From contig PFJA01000102.1 of the NCBI GenBank assembly GCA_002782905.1, positions 1 through 11,954 on the forward strand: 11,954 bases of DNA, in the 5' to 3' direction. How positions within the stretch are numbered: the stretch's first letter is position 1; every line of letters starts with the position of its first letter. Below are positions 6,362 to 11,954 of the stretch, one piece after another. The stretch comes from Lysobacterales bacterium CG_4_10_14_3_um_filter_64_11. Lineage in GTDB: Bacteria; Pseudomonadota; Gammaproteobacteria; Xanthomonadales; Xanthomonadaceae. Made by a program: the position numbers and the translations under genes. The notes below the pieces were generated by a model that did not search any database, had not been told where the DNA came from, and saw only the letters and a program-made list of their open reading frames with translations.

Positions 6362-8698
6362 GTGATATCGAGCAAAGCCCCGCGCAGCAAGGTGTTCGCC
6401 GCCGATCGCCCGGCCAGCCTGTGGCGTGAGCTGCCGCTGCTGCTGGCGGCGCCGGTGGTGCTGTATCTGCTCGCTTGTCTGGTCAGCTATTCACCCGATG
6501 ATCCGGGCTGGTCGCACGCTGGCTCGCTCACGGGCACGTTGCATAATTTTGGCGGTATCGCCGGCGCCTTTATTGCCGATCTCGCTTTTTATCTTAGTGG
6601 TTATGTCGCTTATCTGCTGCCCGTGGTACTGGGTGGTGTGGTCTGGCTGGCTACCCATGGCCGCGACGCCGATCAGCAACACTTGGCGCCAGCCCTGCGC
6701 CTGAGCGGCATGGTGTTGCTGCTGATCGTGGCGCCGGGACTGGCGCAATTGCAGTGGGGTTCGCCATGCGGTTTGTCCGCGCCCGGCGGCGAGTTGCCGG
6801 CCGATGCCGGCGGCGTGATCGGGCAAATGGTGGGTTGCGGCTTGGCGCACGTCGTCGGTGTGATGGGTGCCAACCTGTTTTTGTTTGGCCTGTTTTTTGT
6901 CGCCTTGACGCTCGCTACCGGGCTGTCCTGGTTCGCGCTGATGGATCGCATCGGCGCAGTCGTGCTCTGGTTGGGCCGGGTTTTGCTGCAAGCCACACGC
7001 GCGCTGCGGCAATGGCGGCAGAGCCGCATGCAGCGCGACGAGCGCAGCCAGGTGCGCAAGGTGGAAACCGCCAAACGCGCCAGACGCGAGCCGGTTCATA
7101 TTGAGCCGCCGCCGACCCCGGTGGTGGAGAAGAGCGATCGCGCTCGGCGTGAGCAGCAAATCCCGCTGTTCAACGTCGATAGTGATGGTGCGTTGCCGCC
7201 GTTGTCGCTGCTCGATGATCCCAAGCCGCAACCGAAAGGCTACTCGCCGGAGACATTGGCAACGCTGTCGCGTCAGATCGAGTTCAAGCTGCGTGATTTC
7301 CGTATCGAAGCGCAGGTGGTGGGTGTCTATCCCGGGCCGGTGATCACGCGTTTTGAGTTGGAGCCGGCGCCCGGCATCAAGGGCAGCCAGATCTCGGGAC
7401 TGGACAAGGACATCGCGCGCGGGTTGTCGGTCAAGAGTGTGCGCGTGGTCGATGTGATTCCCGGCAAGTCGGTGATCGGCCTGGAAATACCCAATGCCAG
7501 CAGCGAGATCATTTATCTCTCGGAGATTCTGCGCTCCAAGGAATACGACAAGCTGGCATCGCCTCTGGCTTTGGCCTTGGGCAAGGATATTTCCGGTCGC
7601 CCCAGCGTGGTCGATCTGGCGCGTATGCCGCATCTGCTGGTGGCGGGAACCACCGGCTCGGGCAAGTCGGTGGGCCTCAACGCAATGGTGTTGAGCCTGC
7701 TGTACAAGGCCAGCGCCAACGATGTGCGTTTGCTGATGATCGACCCGAAGATGCTGGAACTGTCGGTGTACGAGGGTATTCCGCACTTGATCGCGCCGGT
7801 GGTCACCGACATGAAGGAAGCCGCCAACGGCCTGCGCTGGTGCGTGGCCGAAATGGAGCGGCGTTACAAACTGATGGCCGCGGTCGGCGTACGCAACCTC
7901 GCCGGATTCAATCGCAAGGTCAAGGATGCCGCCGACAGCGGCCAGCCACTGACTGATCCGTTGTATCGGCCAAACCCGGACTCGACCGAGCCGGCACCGA
8001 CGCTGGAGGGATTGCCGCATATCGTGGTGATCATCGATGAGTTCGCCGACATGATGATGATCGTCGGCAAGAAGGTGGAAGAACTCATTGCACGACTGGC
8101 GCAGAAATCGCGCGCCGCCGGCATGCACCTGATTCTGGCGACGCAGCGGCCGTCGGCGGATGTGATCACCGGCTTGATCAAGGCCAACATTCCCACCCGC
8201 ATTGCGTTTCAAGTGTCGTCGCGGATCGATTCGCGGGTGATTCTCGATCAGTCCGGCGCCGAAACCTTGCTCGGCCACGGCGATATGCTGTATCTGCCGC
8301 CAGGCACGGCGATGCCCGAGCGCGTGCATGGCGCTTTCGTCAGCGACGAAGAAGTCCATCGCGTGGTTGAGCACCTCAAGCAACGCGCCGGTGGCCCGAA
8401 TTACTACGATGGCGTGCTGGAGGAATCGCACAGCATGGGCGATGGCGTGGTGGTGGGGCCGACCGGGCTGCCCGAATCGGTGAGCAACAACGACCCCGAG
8501 TCGGATCTGCTGTACGACGAGGCGGTGCGGATCGTCACCGAATCGCGGCGTGGATCGATATCCGGCGTGCAACGGCGGCTGAAGATCGGCTACAACCGTG
8601 CGGCTCGCCTGATCGAGGCGATGGAGGCCGCTGGCATCGTGTCCGCGCCGGAGCACAATGGCGATCGCAAGGTGCTGGCACCGCCACCGCCACGTTAA
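6362..8698 (+). CDS. ftsK: DNA translocase FtsK
   Basis: FtsK is anchored at the division septum and pumps chromosome termini, activating XerCD dimer resolution. The 778-residue protein has the short linker form, unlike E. coli with about 1329 residues. The N-terminus shows four hydrophobic segments near residues 24-43, 66-98, 114-131 and 165-189, then a basic, charged linker (about 210-290). The motor has EPAPGIKGSQISGL, DLARMPHLLVAGTTGSGKSV with Walker A at 429-436, LLMIDPKMLELSVYEGIPHL, and Walker B VVIIDEFADM starting at 555. A C-terminal gamma winged helix (about 714-772, with YDEAV and RRLKIGYNRAARLIEAME) would read the polar KOPS signals. The start is a GTG; the frame is closed by TAA twelve bases upstream, so no earlier start exists, and an AGGT (6347-6350) is a distant Shine-Dalgarno. 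It is followed by lolA and rarA in the order conserved in E. coli and Pseudomonas. Confidence 0.97.
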   Translation: MISSKAPRSKVFAADRPASLWRELPLLLAAPVVLYLLACLVSYSPDDPGWSHAGSLTGTLHNFGGIAGAFIADLAFYLSGYVAYLLPVVLGGVVWLATHGRDADQQHLAPALRLSGMVLLLIVAPGLAQLQWGSPCGLSAPGGELPADAGGVIGQMVGCGLAHVVGVMGANLFLFGLFFVALTLATGLSWFALMDRIGAVVLWLGRVLLQATRALRQWRQSRMQRDERSQVRKVETAKRARREPVHIEPPPTPVVEKSDRARREQQIPLFNVDSDGALPPLSLLDDPKPQPKGYSPETLATLSRQIEFKLRDFRIEAQVVGVYPGPVITRFELEPAPGIKGSQISGLDKDIARGLSVKSVRVVDVIPGKSVIGLEIPNASSEIIYLSEILRSKEYDKLASPLALALGKDISGRPSVVDLARMPHLLVAGTTGSGKSVGLNAMVLSLLYKASANDVRLLMIDPKMLELSVYEGIPHLIAPVVTDMKEAANGLRWCVAEMERRYKLMAAVGVRNLAGFNRKVKDAADSGQPLTDPLYRPNPDSTEPAPTLEGLPHIVVIIDEFADMMMIVGKKVEELIARLAQKSRAAGMHLILATQRPSADVITGLIKANIPTRIAFQVSSRIDSRVILDQSGAETLLGHGDMLYLPPGTAMPERVHGAFVSDEEVHRVVEHLKQRAGGPNYYDGVLEESHSMGDGVVVGPTGLPESVSNNDPESDLLYDEAVRIVTESRRGSISGVQRRLKIGYNRAARLIEAMEAAGIVSAPEHNGDRKVLAPPPPR

Positions 8699-8730
8699 GA
8701 AGCACTTCGCGATTTGCGGCACATTCAGCA

Positions 8731-8919
8731 GTCACCCCCCACACTGTCCCGGCTGGCACTTGTAGCGCCGTCATGCCAGCGAATGCTGGCATCCAGCGCC
8801 TTTGGCTCTTGCGCATTCTCTTGAAGTCACTGGATTTCCGCCTTCGCGGGAATGACCAGCCGATGGAGTTCTGGCTTGAGCAAGTGTCATTCCACACCGT
8901 CCCTCAACTCTACTGGCAC
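8731..8919 (+). repeat. Imperfect direct repeats flanking the palindromic element after ftsK
   Basis: CCACACTGTCCC (8739-8750) recurs with one mismatch as CCACACCGTCCC (8892-8903). Both are preceded by GTCA (8731-8734 and 8886-8889) and followed by CTGGCAC (8753-8759 and 8913-8919), with small length differences between the blocks. The two copies bracket the inverted-repeat element, as if it had landed in, or carries, a larger repeated unit. The right copy also forms the leader of lolA. Confidence 0.5.
8770..8856. repeat. Composite inverted-repeat (REP/MITE-like) element, copy 1
   Basis: Two 27-base arms face each other: 8770-8796 begins GTCATGCC and ends GGCATCCAG, and 8830-8856 begins CTGGATTTCC and ends GGGAATGAC. 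The arms match as inverted repeats at 21 of 27 positions. Each arm is itself a hairpin: ATGCCAGC/GCTGGCAT with a GAAT loop (8773-8792), and an 8-bp stem with one G-T pair and a CTTC loop on the right. The 33-base spacer contains CGCCTT and CATTCTCTTGAA, shared with copy 2. This resembles the dispersed GTCATTCCCGCGAA...-type repeats of Xanthomonadales intergenic regions. It has no coding capacity and occupies the ftsK-lolA gap. Confidence 0.8.
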
Positions 8920-8924
8920 AGCCG

Positions 8925-9581
8925 ATGCGCTCGATGACCTCACTGTTTTTCACGTTCGTGTTGCTGGCGATCTGCGCATCCGCGAGCGCTGCCGCGCGCG
9001 ATCAACTGGAGCGGTTCACGAGCGGCATCAAGGCACTCGATGGACAGTTCAGCCAGCAGGTGTTCGATTCGCAGGGCCAGCTCAGCGAATCGTCCACCGG
9101 TCGGATCGTGTTGGCCAAACCGCGCCAGTTTCGCTGGGAATATGCACAACCGTTTCCGCAGTTGATCGTGGCCGATGGCAAACGCGTCTGGGTATTCGAC
9201 CCCGATCTGGAACAGGTGTCCGTGCGCCCGCAAAGCATGGAGGAGCAGCAAAGCCCGTTGGCGGCGTTGATCGATCCCGCCGCGCTCGATCGCCAGTTCA
9301 AGATCAGCGAGGGCGGTGACCATGACGGGCTGAACTGGCTGGTGCTGCTGCCGCAACAGGCTGAGGACGCGCAACTGCGGCAGGCCTGGCTCGGCTTCAG
9401 CGACGGCGAATTGCGTCAGATGGAACTGCGTGATGCACTGGATCAGCGCACCGTTATCGTGTTTTCGCAGTGGCAACGCAACCCGGTGCTGGCTGCCGAT
9501 ACCTTCCAGTTCACGCCGCCCGCGGGTACCGATGTCATCGGCGACATGGGCGAGGGTGCCGAGGTGTTACCGCTGCGTTGA
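8925..9581 (+). CDS. lolA: Outer membrane lipoprotein carrier protein LolA
   Basis: LolA is the periplasmic chaperone that takes lipoproteins from the LolCDE exporter and hands them to LolB at the outer membrane. The 218-residue precursor starts with a Sec signal peptide: a basic n-region, hydrophobic LFFTFVLLAICAS, and a likely cut near residue 22-23 at ASASAA before RDQLERF. The mature part shows family features such as LDGQFSQQVFDSQG (38-51), STGRIVLAKPRQFRWEY (57-73), which holds the conserved FRW, and VADGKRVWVFDPDLEQV (82-98). The ATG at 8925 is preferred over the one at 8934 because it supplies the arginine of the n-region; neither has a clear Shine-Dalgarno. A palindromic repeat lies between it and ftsK. 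rarA starts 26 bases after its stop, suggesting one transcript. Confidence 0.95.
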   Translation: MRSMTSLFFTFVLLAICASASAAARDQLERFTSGIKALDGQFSQQVFDSQGQLSESSTGRIVLAKPRQFRWEYAQPFPQLIVADGKRVWVFDPDLEQVSVRPQSMEEQQSPLAALIDPAALDRQFKISEGGDHDGLNWLVLLPQQAEDAQLRQAWLGFSDGELRQMELRDALDQRTVIVFSQWQRNPVLAADTFQFTPPAGTDVIGDMGEGAEVLPLR

Positions 9582-9607
9582 GCCAGCGCATCGGGCATGA
9601 TGGGCGC

Positions 9608-10984
9608 ATGGTCCGTCGCAGCAAAGCGCCAACCCCGGAATTGTTTACCCCCGCTACTGCCAGCATGCCGCTGGCCGAGCGCATGCGCCCGCGCTCGCTC
9701 GATGAAATCGTCGGTCAGCAACGGCTGGTTGCACCGGGGCAAGCGCTGCGCCGTGCGGTCGAAAGCGGGCATCTGCATTCGATGATCCTGTGGGGGCCAC
9801 CGGGCTGCGGCAAGACCACGCTGGCGCGGCTGCTGGCGCGTTATGCCGACGCCGAGTTTCACGCGCTGTCGGCGGTGCTGTCGGGCTTGCCGCAGGTGCG
9901 TGGCGTGCTCGCCGACGCCGCGGCGCGGTTCGCCAGCGGTGGCCGCACGGTGTTGTTCGTCGATGAAGTGCATCGCTTCAACAAGACCCAGCAGGATGCC
10001 TTTTTGCCGCATATCGAACGCGGCGACATCGTGTTCGTCGGTGCCACCACCGAGAACCCGAGCTTCGAGCTGAACTCGGCGCTGCTCTCACGCTGCCGCG
10101 TGCATGTGCTCGACGCGCTTGCTGCCGACGATATCCTGGTGGCGCTGGAACGGGCATTGCACGACGCTGAGCGCGGCATTGCGCAACTGCACGTGTCGAT
10201 CGCGTCGCCGTTGCTGCGGCAGATTGCGCTTGCCGCCGATGGCGATGTGCGCCGCGCGCTGACCTTTCTGGAAATCGCCAGCGAGCTGGCAGAGCCCGAT
10301 GGCGCGGGGGGGGCGCACATCAGCGAAGCCACGCTGGCGCAGGTGCTGGCCGATCGCAGCCGGCGGTTCGACAAGGGCGGCGAGCAGTTCTACGACCAGA
10401 TTTCGGCATTGCACAAGTGCGTGCGCAGTTCCAACCCAGACGCGGCGCTGTACTGGCTGCTGCGCATGCTCGATGGCGGCTGTGACCCGGCCTATCTGGC
10501 ACGCCGGCTCACCCGCATGGCGGTGGAGGACATCGGCCTGGCCGATCCGCGCGCGCTGGAGATGGCGATTGCGGCATGGCAGGCATTCGATCGCATTGGC
10601 AGCCCCGAAGGCGAGTTGGCGCTGGCGCAGGTGACGCTGTATCTGGCCTGCACCGCCAAGTCCAACGCCGGTTATGTCGCATTCAACGCGGCGCGCGCCG
10701 AGGTTTGCGCAGGCGGTAGCGCAGCGGTGCCGCTGCATCTGCGCAACGCGCCCACGCAATTGCTGAAATCGCTGGATTATGGCAAGGGATACCAATACGA
10801 TCCAGATCTGCCGGAAGGCGTGGCGCTGGATCAGACCGGGTTTCCCGATGAACTCGGCGAGCGTGTCTACTACCGGCCGCTGGCGCGCGGCATTGAAGCC
10901 AAACTCAAGGAAAAACTGGATGCCTTGCGCGCACGTCGCACGCAAGCGCAGCGACAACCGCCGCACAAGGATTCTGGCAAATGA
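9608..10984 (+). CDS. rarA: Replication-associated recombination protein A (RarA/MgsA AAA+ ATPase)
   Basis: RarA is a tetrameric clamp-loader-like ATPase that acts at stalled replication forks and interacts with SSB. The 458 residues (E. coli 447) include PLAERMRPRSLDEIVGQQ, Walker A WGPPGCGKTT (62-71), Walker B LFVDEVHRFNKTQQDAFLPH, sensor 1 FVGATTENPSFELN, arginine-finger region LLSRCRV, and the family-specific C-terminal FYDQISALHKCVRSS, DAALYWLLRML, PLHLRNAPTQL and YQYDPDLPEG. The ATG at 9608 is chosen because it precedes the conserved AAA+ core by the usual distance; the open frame itself extends back into lolA without family similarity. A run of eight G (10306-10313) encodes part of a variable Asp-Gly-Ala-Gly-Gly segment and could be prone to slippage. 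The stop overlaps the start of crcB (ATGA). Confidence 0.97.
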   Translation: MVRRSKAPTPELFTPATASMPLAERMRPRSLDEIVGQQRLVAPGQALRRAVESGHLHSMILWGPPGCGKTTLARLLARYADAEFHALSAVLSGLPQVRGVLADAAARFASGGRTVLFVDEVHRFNKTQQDAFLPHIERGDIVFVGATTENPSFELNSALLSRCRVHVLDALAADDILVALERALHDAERGIAQLHVSIASPLLRQIALAADGDVRRALTFLEIASELAEPDGAGGAHISEATLAQVLADRSRRFDKGGEQFYDQISALHKCVRSSNPDAALYWLLRMLDGGCDPAYLARRLTRMAVEDIGLADPRALEMAIAAWQAFDRIGSPEGELALAQVTLYLACTAKSNAGYVAFNAARAEVCAGGSAAVPLHLRNAPTQLLKSLDYGKGYQYDPDLPEGVALDQTGFPDELGERVYYRPLARGIEAKLKEKLDALRARRTQAQRQPPHKDSGK

Positions 10985-11391
10985 TCGCATCGTGGTGGCA
11001 GCAGTTGGCCTTGGTGATGGCGGGCGGTGCGGTCGGCGCCGCCGGTCGCTTCCTGCTCAGTGGTTGGTTGCTGCGCCACGAAGGCAACGTGTTGCCGTGG
11101 GGCACGCTGGCTGCCAATCTGATCGGCGCGTTGCTGGCCGGCTTTTTGGTGGTGTGGCTGGAAGCACGTGGCCCGAGTGCCCTGTACTGGCGCGCGTTGT
11201 TGATTGTTGGCCTGCTAGGCGGCCTGACCACATTCTCGGCGCTGATGATCGAATCATTGCTGTTGTCGCGCAGCGCGCGCTTGCTCGATCTGAGTGGTTA
11301 CCTTGCGCTGACCCTGATTGGTGGTTTTGCCTTGGTGTGGCTGGGCGCGCAGATCGCGCATTGGCTGCGTGGGCCGATTCAGTGGCCGTGA
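10981..11391 (+). CDS. crcB: Fluoride ion transporter CrcB (Fluc)
   Basis: CrcB/Fluc proteins are small dual-topology inner-membrane fluoride channels that protect cytoplasmic enzymes such as enolase. The 136-residue product has four hydrophobic segments (about 8-30, 41-60, 70-94 and 104-129) and the family signatures GGAVGAAGR with R23, PWGTLAANLIGALLAG with N46, and GGLTTFSALM (80-89) holding the Thr-Thr-Phe-Ser pore and sodium-site segment. The start codon overlaps the rarA stop as ATGA (10981-10984), so translation is probably coupled. No fluoride riboswitch precedes it, as expected for an internal operon gene. In several Pseudomonas genomes crcB lies between rarA and serS; here serS does not follow. 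A palindromic repeat begins 11 bases after its stop. Confidence 0.95.
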   Translation: MIASWWQQLALVMAGGAVGAAGRFLLSGWLLRHEGNVLPWGTLAANLIGALLAGFLVVWLEARGPSALYWRALLIVGLLGGLTTFSALMIESLLLSRSARLLDLSGYLALTLIGGFALVWLGAQIAHWLRGPIQWP

Positions 11392-11401
11392 TGTTGGAAG
11401 C

Positions 11402-11520
11402 TCTGAACAAGCCACATCGGGCGTCATTGCGAGCGCAGCGACGCAATCCAGCGCCTTCATTCTCTGAACATTTCTGGATTGCCACGTCGCTTCGCTGCTC
11501 GCAATGACAGCTTGTTCAGA
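11402..11520. repeat. Composite inverted-repeat (REP/MITE-like) element, copy 2
   Basis: A 119-base element is bounded by a perfect 11-bp inverted repeat, TCTGAACAAGC (11402-11412) and GCTTGTTCAGA (11510-11520). Inside are facing arms: 11423-11451, beginning GTCATTGCGAGCG and ending GCAATCCAG, and 11474-11508, beginning CTGGATTGCCACG and ending CGCAATGAC. The right arm is six bases longer. The 22-base spacer carries CGCCTT and CATTCTCTGAA as in copy 1, and includes another TCTGAACA (11463-11470). It fills the gap between convergent crcB and the methyltransferase gene and could fold into a long cruciform or RNA hairpin that ends transcription from both sides, although there is no T-run. Confidence 0.85.
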
Positions 11521-11526
11521 CCATCC

Positions 11527-11954
11527 TTAGCCGCCGAACTGGGTGTCCTGGATCCGCCGAAAATAGAAACCGTGATAGCGGTCGATATCGCATTCAGGAT
11601 GAAATGGCACCCGCACATTGCGTTCCAGCGATGCCCATTGATCCACCAACTCGTAGCCCAACGCCTGTATCGCGGCAGTGAACTCCGGCACTGCGCTCAC
11701 CCGATACGGACAGATTGCAATGCCGATGTGTTGCAGGGTGAAATAACTGCGGACGGGATGCATCGGGGTCAAGTTCACCAGCACGTGCCGTGGCCGCTGC
11801 GGTAGTCGCGCCAACAATGCGGGCAGGGTGTAATCGAGATATTGCAGAGCGCCGGTAGACAGCAATGCATCGCAACCGCTGGCTTGTTCCGGGCTGGTGG
11901 CAAAATCGAGGTGCCGCTGCGAATCGTGCTCAGCAGCATACTGCCGCCCCGCAG
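11527..11954 (-). CDS. TIGR04325-like putative methyltransferase, C-terminal part (5' end outside window)
   Basis: The frame is open to the right edge, so about 142 C-terminal residues are present and the start lies beyond the window. The block CDALLSTGALQYLDYTLPAL, then PRHVLVNLTPMHPVRSYFTLQ, ICPYRVSAVPEF, and the end YHGFYFRR fits my recollection of the TIGR04325 'putative methyltransferase' family, in which a SSGALQY-like motif is followed by a liNrtP-like strand and a TvQ segment. The S-adenosylmethionine-binding part would be in the missing N-terminal half, so the activity cannot be checked here. Such genes are often found in cell-surface polysaccharide clusters; if so, a different functional region begins to the right. 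Codon use looks like that of the neighbours. It converges on crcB, with repeat copy 2 between them. Confidence 0.72.
   Translation of the reverse strand, partial: AGRQYAAEHDSQRHLDFATSPEQASGCDALLSTGALQYLDYTLPALLARLPQRPRHVLVNLTPMHPVRSYFTLQHIGIAICPYRVSAVPEFTAAIQALGYELVDQWASLERNVRVPFHPECDIDRYHGFYFRRIQDTQFGG

Noticed and set aside
6491..8722. A 743-codon open frame on the minus strand opposite ftsK
   Set aside because: It mirrors the FtsK coding frame, has no family motif, and its low-complexity His/Gln/Arg composition follows from codon bias on the other strand.
8700..8924. CRISPR-like repeats or a small gene between ftsK and lolA
   Set aside because: The repeats are one inverted pair plus one imperfect direct pair, without regular spacers; the short frames across them are antisense or repeat-derived.

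Overview
The window is a compact, GC-rich (about 60% by eye) stretch of chromosome from a gammaproteobacterium. The proteins and the pairs of GTCAT...ATCCAG palindromic repeats suggest the Xanthomonadales/Lysobacterales side of the class (for example Rhodanobacteraceae); this placement is inference, not shown by a marker gene. Ten genes are recognisable, two of them cut by the window edges. The backbone clpA > < infA < aat < trxB, ftsK > lolA > rarA > is the same order and orientation that I know from Escherichia coli and Pseudomonas, so most of the window is core housekeeping DNA.

Layout. Positions 1-2115: clpA, missing its first ~54 codons, on the plus strand. 2290-2931: a histidine-phosphatase-superfamily enzyme, plus strand. 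Then a leftward block: infA (2956-3174) with its own promoter, and a tight series trxB (5137-6102), a DUF482/FemAB-like acyltransferase (3961-5112) and aat (3261-3992), probably one transcript. A 259-bp divergent region (6103-6361) with an AT-rich island separates trxB from the rightward group ftsK (6362-8698), lolA (8925-9581), rarA (9608-10984) and crcB (10981-11391). The window closes with the 3' part of a leftward TIGR04325-type putative methyltransferase (11527-11954).

How the genes relate. They form no single pathway: protein turnover (ClpA), translation initiation (IF-1), N-end-rule tagging that feeds the ClpS/ClpA system (Aat), thiol redox balance (TrxB), chromosome segregation at the septum (FtsK), lipoprotein export to the outer membrane (LolA), replication-fork maintenance (RarA) and fluoride export (CrcB). 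clpA and aat, lying close together, belong to the same degradation route.

The least ordinary DNA is non-coding. Two composite inverted-repeat elements, after ftsK (8770-8856) and after crcB (11402-11520), have different arm sequences but the same architecture and a homologous central spacer, so they look like diverged members of one dispersed repeat family. The other points of interest are substitutions at otherwise conserved positions: the DUF482 gene where E. coli has cydDC, no lrp between trxB and ftsK, no ate (bpt) next to infA, and a TIGR04325 gene where serS would be expected. I found no evidence for a previously undescribed multi-gene system, phage, plasmid, CRISPR or defence island.
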